DNA of 42,033 bases from Methanocellales archaeon (GTDB lineage: Archaea > Halobacteriota > UBA148): NCBI GenBank assembly GCA_028715545.1, contig JAQURP010000005.1:1-42033 (forward strand), written 5' to 3'. Positions 19,984-29,385 of this stretch are shown here, in pieces. The notes below the pieces were generated by a model, which ran no database searches, was not told the origin of the DNA, and saw only the letters and a list, made by a program, of their open reading frames with translations. The translations under genes were made by a program, and so were the position numbers. Each line of letters begins with the position of its first letter. Position 1 is the first letter of the stretch.

Positions 19984-20364
19984 ATGAAAAAATTAGCAGT
20001 ATCAGTATTGGATGATACAGACGAGGAGTCTGTAGGAATATTGATGGACCTGGGGCTTAAGAGAAATGTTGCTAGGACACTTATGTATCTGGCTAACACA
20101 GATGATGTTACCTCTAGAAGCATAGAACTCGGAGCAGACCTAAGGCAACCTGAGGTAAGCATCGCTATGCGGAAATTAAAAGAGGAAAATTGGGTTGTTG
20201 TACGAGACATCAAGAGAGAGGGCAAAGGCAGACCTTTAAAGAGCTACAAATTAGCTGTTTCCATCGAAGATATTATCACCCGTCTTGAAGAAATGAAGCG
20301 GCAACAGGCAGAAAAGGACATTGAAAACATAAAAAAGCTACGTAAGTTAAGTCACATATCATGA
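19984..20364 (+). CDS. Winged-helix (TrmB/ArsR-like) transcriptional regulator
   Basis: [67 protein letters not shown]. Confidence 0.85.
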   Translation: MKKLAVSVLDDTDEESVGILMDLGLKRNVARTLMYLANTDDVTSRSIELGADLRQPEVSIAMRKLKEENWVVVRDIKREGKGRPLKSYKLAVSIEDIITRLEEMKRQQAEKDIENIKKLRKLSHIS

Positions 20365-21033
20365 CTTTTTTAAGACTTCCACCCCTTTCTTTCTCCCGAT
20401 GTGTACCTCATCCACGTTTGTGAAAATACCATGCCCGATTACTCCAATGATGTTTGATAGGTGCTTATCAAGCTCTTTTGGATCCATTATCTCACCAAAG
20501 TCCACATCTAACACAAAATTACCATTGTCCGTTATCACCGGTCCGTCCTTTTTTCGAGCTACCCTCAACCTAGGAACGCCCCCCAACTTTGTCACTTGTA
20601 GTTCCACAAGCCGCAGAGCATAAGGCAGGACCTCCAATGGAACTGGACAGTTCAGTATATCTACCATTTTGCTCTCGTCCACTATAACAATAAATCTACT
20701 TGCAGAAGATGCCATAATCTTTTCACGTGTATGTGCAGCTCCCTGACCTTTGACGCAGTTCAGCATCGAATCAACTTGGTCTGCCCCATCTATAGCAATA
20801 TCCACAACTGGATGCGCCCATAATGTCGTAAGCGGTATTCCTGCTTGAATTGAAAGCAGCTCTGTCTGGTGAGATGTGGGGATTCCAAGAATATCTAAGC
20901 CCTCTTTGACTTTCTTACCCAGATCCCTGATTACATATTTAATCGTCGAGCCTGTGCCTAGCCCAACTACCATCTCATCTTGGACCAAGTCTGCTGCAGA
21001 TTTGCCTACTGCTTCTTTCTCTTTATTTGCCAT
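20359..21033 (-). CDS. rpiA: Ribose-5-phosphate isomerase A
   Basis: [46 protein letters not shown] opens at 21072; ATG 21033 likely. Confidence 0.95.
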   Translation of the reverse strand: MANKEKEAVGKSAADLVQDEMVVGLGTGSTIKYVIRDLGKKVKEGLDILGIPTSHQTELLSIQAGIPLTTLWAHPVVDIAIDGADQVDSMLNCVKGQGAAHTREKIMASSASRFIVIVDESKMVDILNCPVPLEVLPYALRLVELQVTKLGGVPRLRVARKKDGPVITDNGNFVLDVDFGEIMDPKELDKHLSNIIGVIGHGIFTNVDEVHIGRKKGVEVLKKS

Positions 21034-21096
21034 CAGAGCTAGATTGGCATGCATGATAAAAAAACTTATCACGACAAATGATTGTTAGATTAAACC

Positions 21097-21564
21097 ATGG
21101 TTAAAATACTTGTGATATATTACTCGAAGACCGGGCATACTGAGGAACTTGCTAAAGCCGTAGCAGAAGGTGTAAAAGATGCGGGAGGGGTTGCGGTCCT
21201 AAAAAAAGTGAGCGAAGTTGAGGTGGATGAACTACCCACTTATGACGGAATAATCATTGGCTCTCCAGTCTATTTTGGGAATATGGCGGCAGAGGTCAAA
21301 AGGCTTATCGATGACTCAATCAGCGTTCGCCGAAAATTAGAGGGGAAAGTCGGCGCCACATTCGTGACATCTAGGCACAGAACCGGTGGAAAAGAGACAA
21401 CCATGCTTTCCATATTGGAAGCGATGTTGATACACGGCATGGTCGTCGTCGGCGACCCCATCGAAGTTGGTGGGCACTATGGCGCAGCTGGGACTGATGA
21501 ACAAGCTAAAAAAGAGGCTTTTGGGCTTGGAAAGCGCGTGACAATGATCGCAGAAAAATTATAA
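21097..21564 (+). CDS. Flavodoxin-fold protein, WrbA-like
   Basis: ILVIYYSKTGHTEELAKAVAEG FMN phosphate loop, DGIIIGSPVYFGNMAAEVKR, GGKETTMLSIL. Confidence 0.88.
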   Translation: MVKILVIYYSKTGHTEELAKAVAEGVKDAGGVAVLKKVSEVEVDELPTYDGIIIGSPVYFGNMAAEVKRLIDDSISVRRKLEGKVGATFVTSRHRTGGKETTMLSILEAMLIHGMVVVGDPIEVGGHYGAAGTDEQAKKEAFGLGKRVTMIAEKL

Positions 21565-21619
21565 GTTCATTTAAGTATATAAGGCAAATATTAAATATAG
21601 GTTCATCAAATTGTGTATG

Positions 21620-21669
21620 GAGTGAATTTGGGTGTCCCATCCCCTCTAGATAAACGCCTAAATTCACTC
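21620..21669 (+). other. Long 16-bp stem-loop followed by a T run
   Basis: GAGTGAATTTGGGTGT (21620-21635) pairs with ACGCCTAAATTCACTC (21654-21669), two G-U wobbles, 18-nt loop; followed by TTCACGATTTTTTT. Confidence 0.6.
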
Positions 21670-21704
21670 TTCACGATTTTTTTGGACTTATCTAGGAGAG
21701 AACA

Positions 21705-21893
21705 ATGGCTAAGAAAACAACAGACAAAGGTACAACATCAGAGAGTTGTATATCCTGTGGGGTTAGGCTCACAGAGAAAGGGTTTACTCGGTTTCTGTGC
21801 CCAGAGTGTGGAGAAGGGATAGGAAGATGCACGAGATGCCGACAACAGAGCAACCCTTATAGTTGTGCTAAATGTGGATTTATAGGGCCCTGA
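21705..21893 (+). CDS. Zn-ribbon RNA-binding protein associated with translation
   Basis: [49 protein letters not shown]: four CxxC knuckles, directly upstream of aEF1-beta. Confidence 0.92.
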   Translation: MAKKTTDKGTTSESCISCGVRLTEKGFTRFLCPECGEGIGRCTRCRQQSNPYSCAKCGFIGP

Positions 21894-21894
21894 G

Positions 21895-22167
21895 GTGAAC
21901 CTTTTGTATGTAGCAGCTACAATAAAAATAATGCCAAAAGACCCGGATATCGACTTTGAAAAGCTCAAGGCAGACATAAGGGCAGCCGTGCCAGAGGGCG
22001 CAAGATTGCAGGGATTTGCAGAAGAGCCGATAGCATTTGGCTTAAAAGCGCTAATAGCTGCCATAATTGTGAAAGACGAAGAGGGCGGAACCGAAATAGC
22101 AGAAGAGTCATTCGCGAAAGTTCATGGCGTAGAGAGCGTACAGGTCATTGAGCTCAGCCGAATCTAA
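21895..22167 (+). CDS. aef1b: Translation elongation factor aEF-1 beta
   Basis: ATIKIMPKDPDIDFEKLKADIRAAVPEGARLQGFAEEPIAFGLKALIAAIIVKDEEGGTE; GTG start. Confidence 0.95.
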   Translation: MNLLYVAATIKIMPKDPDIDFEKLKADIRAAVPEGARLQGFAEEPIAFGLKALIAAIIVKDEEGGTEIAEESFAKVHGVESVQVIELSRI

Positions 22168-22174
22168 ATAGATG

Positions 22175-22246
22175 GGGCTCGTAGCTCAGTGGAAGAGCAC
22201 CACGTTCGCAACGCGGGGGCCGCGGGTTCAAATCCCGCCGAGTCCA
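22175..22246 (+). tRNA. tRNA-Ala (CGC)
   Basis: GGGCTCG TA GCTC AGTGGAA GAGC A CCACG TTCGCAA CGCGG GGGCC GCGGG TTCAAAT CCCGC CGAGTCC A; G3:U70 Ala identity pair; anticodon CGC; one A29-C41 mismatch in the anticodon stem. Confidence 0.92.
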
Positions 22247-22263
22247 TTTACTTGTGTGAGAAT

Positions 22264-23310
22264 ATGAACGGCGAATTGATAGGTGACAAGGTAATATTAG
22301 GTGGTGAAGCCCTAAAAGAGTTATATGATACCAGTTACTATGGGCGCCCTAGAGAAGACACCCTAGAATTATCATTAACAGAAGCATCATATCTGCTGGA
22401 AAGGGCAAAAATCACCATCGTTTTAGATCAACATTCCCTGAGCTTTACGGAGTTTTTCAAGATAGCTTCCATGCGAATGGAAAATTTCGAACTGAAATAC
22501 CTCGTTTACAAGGACCTTAAGGAAAGGGGGTACCATGTACAGCCGAGCACAACTGATTTTCGACTATATCCGAGGGGTAAAAGGCCTGGTGAAACCCCAG
22601 CGGAGGATTTTGTGCATGTGATATCAGAGCGAAAACCCCTGCCCTTGACAGAACTGATATTTTTTATGGAAACTGCAGAAAATGTACGAAAAGGAATATT
22701 GTTAGCGGTAGTGGACGAGGAAAGTGAGGTAACTTTCTATGAGGTCAAAAGGGCAATGATGAAAGGAGATATGAAACCCGTAGAACATATTAAAGAGGAT
22801 GCCATACTATTGGAGGATAGGGTCGTGATATTTGACTCAAAGCTGGCTCACTTCCTTTACCATAATGGCTTCTTCGGAAAGCTCCTAGAAGAGAGGTTAC
22901 AATTATCTTTAGTTGAATCTGCATACTTGCTAAAAAAGAAGATCATCAAGATCGTTGATCGAAGTGGGCATGAACTTAGTCTAAGGCAATTCACAGGGGT
23001 TGCAACCAAAATTGAGCCCACTTTCAAAAGGAAACTCAATATCTACGAGGACATGAGAAATAAGGGAATGGTTGTAAAGACAGGTTTCAAGTTTGGAAGT
23101 CACTTTCGTGTCTATAAGAAAACAGAGCCTATGAAAAGGTTACAACACTCAGAATATTTGGTGCACACAATTCCAGATGACCATGTATTTTTGTTACCTG
23201 AGATGTCGCGTGCCATAAGGCTTGCTCAGAGCGTTAGAAAGCAGATGATCTTTGCTTATATAAAGGATAAAAAGGTAAAATACATTGATATTGGGAGGGC
23301 CAAGCCATGA
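22264..23310 (+). CDS. endA: tRNA-splicing endonuclease (long two-repeat form)
   Basis: 349 aa from ATG 22264; two repeats ([31 protein letters not shown] and [31 protein letters not shown]), catalytic region [23 protein letters not shown]. Supplied ORF start (22189) lies inside the tRNA. Confidence 0.94.
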   Translation: MNGELIGDKVILGGEALKELYDTSYYGRPREDTLELSLTEASYLLERAKITIVLDQHSLSFTEFFKIASMRMENFELKYLVYKDLKERGYHVQPSTTDFRLYPRGKRPGETPAEDFVHVISERKPLPLTELIFFMETAENVRKGILLAVVDEESEVTFYEVKRAMMKGDMKPVEHIKEDAILLEDRVVIFDSKLAHFLYHNGFFGKLLEERLQLSLVESAYLLKKKIIKIVDRSGHELSLRQFTGVATKIEPTFKRKLNIYEDMRNKGMVVKTGFKFGSHFRVYKKTEPMKRLQHSEYLVHTIPDDHVFLLPEMSRAIRLAQSVRKQMIFAYIKDKKVKYIDIGRAKP

Positions 23311-24602
23311 TGCAGAAAATAAAGCTCAATCCATGGAGCACGAATTTCATAGAAGATTATTCTAAGTTATTTGATGAATTTGGTGTATCCCCTTTTGAGG
23401 ATCTGTTGGCAAAGGTGCCCAATCCACACCCCTATATGAGAAGGCAAATAATCTTTGGTCATCGCGATTATCAATCCATTTTGGATGCGATGCATTCAAA
23501 TAAGCCCTTCGGCGTCATGAGCGGATTTATGCCATCTGGTCCAGTGCACCTAGGACATAAGATGGTGATGGATGAAATCATATGGCACCAACGGATGGGT
23601 GCAGACGCATTCTTCGGAATAGCTGATATGGAGGCACATGCTGTGCGAGGAGTCTCATGGAAAGAATGTACTGAGAGGGGCATCAACGAGTATATTCTTA
23701 GCTTGATAGCACTTGGATTTGAACCGAGTGGTAGAATCTATTTTCAATCAAAAGACAGCTTTGTCAAAGATCTGGCCTTTGAGTTGGGTATAGAAGCAAA
23801 TCTCTCTGAGATGAGTGCAATCTATGGTTTTTCCGGCGAGACCAATATTTCACACATGGTCAGTGCGCTTGTTCAAAGTGCAGATATTCTCCATGCACAG
23901 CTGAGGGTATATGGTGGACCCAAACCAGTTGTGATTCCTGTGGGATTTGACCAAGATCCCCATATCAGACTTACGCGGGATATAGCAAGCCGGATGAGGA
24001 TGTTCAAAGTGGAACAACGCGAGGATTACATTAGTGTGAGGGCAAAGCATCCTAACAAAGAGGCAATGTATGAAATAGCTGATAGCTTGGAGGGTGACGT
24101 TAAAATTTATGCCGAGCACGTGGACATTTACGACAATAAAGATGTAATGAAGATCGAGTCGGTTGTACGTGCTGTGGAAATTGAGCATGGAGGATACGGA
24201 TTGCTCCTTCCTTCTTCGATATATCATCGTTTTATGAGCGGGCTGACGGGAGGGAAGATGTCGAGCAGCTCTCCCGACAGCATAATCGCTCTCACAGAAT
24301 CCCCTGATGTTGCAGCAGAAAAGGTTAAGAAAGCAAAAACTGGTGGGCGCGTAACCCTAACGGATCAACGCAAATTGGGCGGTGAACCCCAAAAATGCAC
24401 TGCCTATGAACTGTTGCTTTTTCACCTGATAGAAGATGATGCCCACATAGCACAAATATTTACTGAATGTAAAGAGGGTAAACGCACCTGTGGAAGTTGC
24501 AAGGCACTTGCTGCAGAATTAATGGTTAAATTCCTGAAGGAGCATCAGGATGGGCGTGAGCGCGCAAAAGAGCGATTGGATGAGTACGGGCTGAAGCTAT
24601 AG
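23307..24602 (+). CDS. trpS: Tryptophanyl-tRNA synthetase
   Basis: [16 protein letters not shown] (HIGH), [15 protein letters not shown] (KMSSS), [19 protein letters not shown]. Confidence 0.96.
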   Translation: MMQKIKLNPWSTNFIEDYSKLFDEFGVSPFEDLLAKVPNPHPYMRRQIIFGHRDYQSILDAMHSNKPFGVMSGFMPSGPVHLGHKMVMDEIIWHQRMGADAFFGIADMEAHAVRGVSWKECTERGINEYILSLIALGFEPSGRIYFQSKDSFVKDLAFELGIEANLSEMSAIYGFSGETNISHMVSALVQSADILHAQLRVYGGPKPVVIPVGFDQDPHIRLTRDIASRMRMFKVEQREDYISVRAKHPNKEAMYEIADSLEGDVKIYAEHVDIYDNKDVMKIESVVRAVEIEHGGYGLLLPSSIYHRFMSGLTGGKMSSSSPDSIIALTESPDVAAEKVKKAKTGGRVTLTDQRKLGGEPQKCTAYELLLFHLIEDDAHIAQIFTECKEGKRTCGSCKALAAELMVKFLKEHQDGRERAKERLDEYGLKL

Positions 24603-24634
24603 GGCATATAAAAAACTTCTTTTTTGATATTAAA

Positions 24635-24811
24635 TTAAGTATTTTTGTTATATTGCTTTTTAAATTCTTCAATTGTGAATTTATCTTGAGGATTTCTCTC
24701 AAATTTATTTAAATAATCCTCGAATGCAAATGAGTATTTTAAGCGGTATAAAGGCACGGTAAATATACTTTTCGGCTTTGCTGGTGATCCACCAATCCCA
24801 ATAATTAACAT
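24635..24811 (-). pseudogene. C-terminal gene fragment (58 codons)
   Basis: MLIIGIGGSPAKPKSIFTVPLYRLKYSFAFEDYLNKFERNPQDKFTIEEFKKQYNKNT*; upstream protein-like frames (VNQAYKHTDMIKSLFLTNVNYWDWW) are out of frame. Confidence 0.45.
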
Positions 24812-25226
24812 TAGTCAAAAAAAGAGACTTGATCATGTCAGTGTGTTTATAGGCTTGGTTAACCAAACCTACAAAGATTTCTCAGGACGTCCAGATACCA
24901 AACTACCTTCCTATCAAGAGAAATGCGAGAGAGAGAGAGACATTAAGCGTTAATTAATTAGTATATATGGTAAAATCACACACAAAGAATATATCGCTTA
25001 ATTGATTAGGAAAGATTCTGAAAAGTAAGACTCTAACAGCCAACACGATAACCGCTTTTCCCCCTGTGTTTCAATCCTTGTTTTTTCCTTCGGTCCTCAA
25101 TTCTGGAATTAAATAAATTATAAAATCCTCCACCAATATTCCCACAACCAATTGATGCTATTTTCATTTCGAAAATAGGAAATATATTGGAGTATAAATA
25201 ATTTAGGAATAAGTTCTTATAGGTTT

Positions 25227-26444
25227 CTAGTAACTAGGGGACTTTCTCCTTCTAAATTTTGGTTTTCCCATTCCTTGTCGTCCAAAAGGAGATGGCTTAT
25301 GGCTTCGTCTTCTAGGCGATTGATGTAAATCGATTTTTTCTATAAATGGTTTTTCCGCTTTTTCAATTGTTAAATCAAATTCTCTCAAAACACGATTATA
25401 ATAATCATGGTCCATCGGGCTTAGAAGATTAATAACTTTACCAGATGCACCTGCCCTTGCAGTCCTTCCAATTCTGTGTATATATTGTTTGCTGTCATGA
25501 GGTATATCATAATTATACACATGAGAAACATTTGGTATGTCAAGGCCTCGGGATGCAACATCTGTGCAAACCAGAACAAAAACATCCGCAGAATGGAATT
25601 TTGACAAAACCTTGGTCCTTTGATATTGTGTAAGCCCGCCATGAATGCCCATTGCATTAATCCCTACTTTGTTTAAATTTTTTGAAACAATATCCGTATA
25701 GGAGCGTGAATTGCAGAACACCATTACAAGTCCACCTTTTTCCTGTTTCAGAAGATGAAACAAGAGAGAAAATTTTATATTTGGAGTAACATCATAGTAA
25801 ACCTGTTTGAGGAGTCTGGGGTCAACATAACAATCTAAACTTATTCTTACGGGATTGTTCATAAATTTTCTCGTCAGATTTTCAATATTAGGAGGAATTG
25901 TTACAGAAAACAATAGTGTTTGTTTTTTTCTTGGGCACTGACTCATAATTGCAGTAACATCATCAAGAAAACCCATGTCAAGCATTCTGTCTGCTTCATC
26001 GAGCACTAATATCTTAATCCTCGAAAGATTAAGAGACCTTCTCTGAAGATGGTCAAGAATCCTTCCAGGAGTTCCCACAACAATATCAGCTTTTTTCAAG
26101 GCCTCAAACTGCGGATTTATTGATACACCACCGTAAATCGCAGTGATACTCATTCGCTTGTGTTTTGAGTAATCCTTTAAGTCTCCATGAATCTGTTCAG
26201 CAAGCTCTCGGGTTGGTGCTAATATAAGTGACTGTATCCCCTGCCCTGCCTCAATATTTTGTATTATACCCATTCCAAATGCAAGAGTCTTTCCAGACCC
26301 TGTTGCACTTCCAGCAATTACGTCTTTTCCTTCCAGTATATGGGGCAAAGATTTTTCCTGTATTTCAGTCGGTGTTTCAAATCCTAAATCGTTAATTGAC
26401 ATTAGATTTTCATCCACTATACCTAAATTTTTAAATTTTATCAT
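25227..26444 (-). CDS. DEAD-box RNA helicase
   Basis: 405 aa; GSATGSGKT, PTRELA, GTPGR, DEADRMLDMGF, HRIGRTARAG; basic C-terminal tail. Confidence 0.95.
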   Translation of the reverse strand: MIKFKNLGIVDENLMSINDLGFETPTEIQEKSLPHILEGKDVIAGSATGSGKTLAFGMGIIQNIEAGQGIQSLILAPTRELAEQIHGDLKDYSKHKRMSITAIYGGVSINPQFEALKKADIVVGTPGRILDHLQRRSLNLSRIKILVLDEADRMLDMGFLDDVTAIMSQCPRKKQTLLFSVTIPPNIENLTRKFMNNPVRISLDCYVDPRLLKQVYYDVTPNIKFSLLFHLLKQEKGGLVMVFCNSRSYTDIVSKNLNKVGINAMGIHGGLTQYQRTKVLSKFHSADVFVLVCTDVASRGLDIPNVSHVYNYDIPHDSKQYIHRIGRTARAGASGKVINLLSPMDHDYYNRVLREFDLTIEKAEKPFIEKIDLHQSPRRRSHKPSPFGRQGMGKPKFRRRKSPSY

Positions 26445-26903
26445 TTTTTTCCCAATTTGTCAAGAACAACCGATGTATTCAGCAGTAGCATGACTTTAGT
26501 TTATATTTCCACTTTAAGTGGTTCTTGAGCACAATCAGAAATATAACACCTTCCAAAAAAAGATGTCGAACATGCGTCCTCGTGTCAATAGACCACTGAT
26601 ATATTTCTGACATATCAAGAAATAGTAAATTTTTGTATTTGCTTTCCTTAATATTCACTTTATTAACAATTTCATAAAAATCCACTAAAGGAGGATTTTT
26701 GGGATGCTCAGAGACTAGCCTGTGCTTTTCTCCGACATTTAACTGTTATAAGCTATTAGCTCGTCGATTGAATAAGATGGTCTGGACTTAGTATATAAAC
26801 TTAACTGAAAAAGGACGATTTTCTTATTTGCATCGGTGTTTGTATTTTTAATACCCACATCCACAAAAAAAATAAGTGAGATAGATTTTTCCCAAATTCA
26901 ATT

Positions 26904-27125
26904 TTAGGTAACTCTGTCAACAATTTTTTTTGCAATAGGAGAAACTATCAAAGCGGTTGGAAGTGCGACAATGAACCCCACTAAAAATGATCTACCCCAT
27001 ATTATGATGAAATTGGGGACAAGACCTACAGCCACATAAGTCATAACCATGGACATGGCAAAAGACATCATCAAGGCCATAATCATACTAAATAACAGTG
27101 TCGAATACTTTTTTGATACCTTCAT
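26904..27125 (-). CDS. DUF2798-like small two-TM protein
   Basis: KYSTLLFSMIMALMMSFAMSMVMTYVAVGLVPNFIIIWGRSFLVGFIVALPTALIVSPIAKKIVDRV. Confidence 0.8.
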   Translation of the reverse strand: MKVSKKYSTLLFSMIMALMMSFAMSMVMTYVAVGLVPNFIIIWGRSFLVGFIVALPTALIVSPIAKKIVDRVT

Positions 27126-27224
27126 TGAAATGAGGGACTACGTATTGATATGTTAAATTTCTCGAATTAATTTAGTATCAAAGGCAAAAAAGAGATAAGA
27201 CATAGGTATCCTACCCAAGCCTGC

Positions 27225-27329
27225 CGCTTCCAGCGATGTATTGGTGAATAACTTTGGCGGCGAAATGCCCGTTATACGGGGCAGTTCAGCTTGATTCAGT
27301 GGCAAAGATAGACGAACTGATACCCAGTT
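27225..27329 (+). ncRNA. Candidate structured RNA/leader: three consecutive hairpins in a GC-richer intergenic patch
   Basis: CGCT-TCC-AGCG (27225-27235), TGCCCGT-TAT-ACGGGgCA (27266-27283), AACTG-ATACC-CAGTT (27315-27329). No ORF in the segment. Confidence 0.3.
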
Positions 27330-27405
27330 GAGCGGTGGAGTGATTGATTAGATAAGGAGATATATATTTGCATGATGGCTGCGAATCGTCAAATGGCGAG
27401 GTAAA

Positions 27406-28509
27406 ATGGGAAATTACGGGAAACATGTCTTTGTCTTAGGCGCTGGAGCATCCCATGAGTCAGCTAATATTCCTCTGGGAAAGGATCTGGTTTGGAACTA
27501 CCATGTTGATTGTGGGCTGCTCGTTCCCTATGACAATACGGGACCAGACCTTCGTGAGGAGAATGAAAATTTCACAAACTATCGTAAGTTTCTTGAATTA
27601 GCTGCATCAATTTTCCCAGAATTCAAATCCCTCCCTAAGAAATGGGATAATCGGGGTATGAATGTTTTCCGTTTATACAGCAGGCTAGAAAAACGGCACT
27701 ACATTGATGAGTTGCTTGAGCTTCTGCAGAAACAGGGTAACAAGGAAGGGGCTAAACTTGTTAAGTATCTCATATTTGAGCATATAGCACAGGCCAGTTT
27801 TAATCGTCCAAATACATCGTATAAAAGATTCGTGAAAGAAATCTTGAAAATTAAGCGGCCGCAAACCACGTCGGTAATATCACTGAACTTTGATTGCATG
27901 TTACAGGAGAAAGAATTCATTAATGAGGTATACTTCGATTATTTGATTAATTTTGATTGGATTGATCACAACAGAACACAGTTTTATAGATGCAGTAACC
28001 CCATTCCCTTAATAAAGTTGAACGGTTCACTGGATTGGGGTATATGCGAGAATTGTGGAAGGCTTCATTTGTATTATCCATTTATGTATAGGACGTTCTA
28101 CAAAAATAAAGCATGTACCAAGCAACAATGTGGAGGGGGAGTTACTCCATTCATCGTTATTCCACATGAGAAGTACGGGGAGAAGATAAATTCTCTGTGG
28201 AATATTGCCAAAAATCATTTGAAGGATGCAGATCAGGTTACTGTTATCGGATACTCATTTCCAGAATACGACAAAGATGTGATTAAGCTATTTCAAGACT
28301 CACTGAATACCAATGTTCGCATTGAAGTGGTAGATAAGTGTCAAAATGATCAAAAGAAAAAACAAACTGAGTATCTCAAAAAGAAGTATATGGAATTGTT
28401 TAAACTGTCAATTGAAATCATCACACTGGACGGATTTAGTGACTACCTAGACATTCAGGGAAATCAAGCTGATATCCGAAGGACTAGCAATCAGAAGGGG
28501 GAAAGATAA
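27406..28509 (+). CDS. SIR2-like domain protein with zinc-binding cysteines
   Basis: VFVLGAGASHESANIPLG (GAGxS), TTSVISLNFDCMLQE, IKLNGSLDWGICENCGRLH..CTKQQCGG, VTVIGYSFPEYDKDV. Confidence 0.82.
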   Translation: MGNYGKHVFVLGAGASHESANIPLGKDLVWNYHVDCGLLVPYDNTGPDLREENENFTNYRKFLELAASIFPEFKSLPKKWDNRGMNVFRLYSRLEKRHYIDELLELLQKQGNKEGAKLVKYLIFEHIAQASFNRPNTSYKRFVKEILKIKRPQTTSVISLNFDCMLQEKEFINEVYFDYLINFDWIDHNRTQFYRCSNPIPLIKLNGSLDWGICENCGRLHLYYPFMYRTFYKNKACTKQQCGGGVTPFIVIPHEKYGEKINSLWNIAKNHLKDADQVTVIGYSFPEYDKDVIKLFQDSLNTNVRIEVVDKCQNDQKKKQTEYLKKKYMELFKLSIEIITLDGFSDYLDIQGNQADIRRTSNQKGER

Positions 28510-28512
28510 ATC

Positions 28513-28626
28513 ATGAAATGCCCCAACTGCGGGTTTGAATACGAGGACAACTTTTATGGCCATTTGGGGGGGCAATACTGCCCAAACTCTCTGCTTCCTA
28601 ACACCCGATTCTTTTTTTTATACTGA
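28513..28626 (+). pseudogene. Zn-knuckle mini-ORF truncated at a T8 homopolymer; further protein-like frame to about 28850
   Basis: MKCPNCGFEYEDNFYGHLGGQYCPNSLLPNTRFFFLY*; +1 frame continues ILTRSLPNQEKVERFNYADYSLYSISSGLGGKGKRLLNFSGSSAASLSRFFRDVPDQRYHIKGLFYENKEYIGLLV*. Confidence 0.4.
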
Positions 28627-28914
28627 CAAGAAGCTTACCAAACCAAGAAAAAGTTGAGCGTTTTAATTATGCTGACTATTCCCTGTATTCAATCTCCAGT
28701 GGCTTAGGTGGCAAGGGGAAAAGGCTCTTGAACTTTTCAGGATCTTCTGCGGCCTCTTTGAGTCGTTTTTTCCGAGATGTGCCTGATCAAAGGTACCATA
28801 TAAAAGGATTATTTTATGAAAATAAGGAGTATATAGGATTACTAGTGTAGGGAGTTAATAGAAACTATAAAAAAAAATAAAATTTAAATGAAAAAGGAAT
28901 GATTTGGACTTAAT

Positions 28915-29211
28915 TCATCCAAATATCATTCCCATACCTGTTGCAGCCGAATCCTCTTCAGCCTGGATCTTTTTGATTATATGTTTAGACTCCTTTCCAA
29001 TGAGCTTCTTAATCGGCAAATCGACAAATAACTCACCGATTTCTTTGATTTTCTCAGGCGTTCCAGATATGTACAAAAAGTACCCTTTACGATCTGATTC
29101 CAGTAACTTGCATTCCCGAACTATGTAGCCTGTTCGCTTGAGGAGATCGTTCTCCAATACCTTATCCACATCTTTCTTTACATCATAGCCACAGAAATAT
29201 AGTATCTCCAA
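28915..29211 (-). CDS. Conserved-looking hypothetical protein (98 aa)
   Basis: MEILYFCGYDVKKDVDKVLENDLLKRTGYIVRECKLLESDRKGYFLYISGTPEKIKEIGELFVDLPIKKLIGKESKHIIKKIQAEEDSAATGMGMIFG; balanced alpha/beta composition. Confidence 0.65.
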   Translation of the reverse strand: MEILYFCGYDVKKDVDKVLENDLLKRTGYIVRECKLLESDRKGYFLYISGTPEKIKEIGELFVDLPIKKLIGKESKHIIKKIQAEEDSAATGMGMIFG

Positions 29212-29385
29212 ACGCTTCCCTCCATACCATAGTCAACCACATATACACTACTTAGGATAAAACTATGGTCTGTAAAAGTTTTAACTTTTCCTTCTGGACC
29301 AGGTCCAAGTGGCTTACCTGCCCCATTAGCTTATCTAACCCCTTATTATTAACGATCTGGAAATCAAAGAAAGATCATGCTAAAC

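Noticed and set aside
21613-21822. 69-aa plus ORF overlapping the Zn-ribbon gene
   Set aside because: Overlaps the hairpin and the clearly coding Zn-ribbon frame; no independent support.
24900-25060. Transposon inverted repeats around the helicase
   Set aside because: Only weak similar segments (CGTTAATTAATTAG / CGCTTAATTGATTAG); no transposase and no matching ends found.
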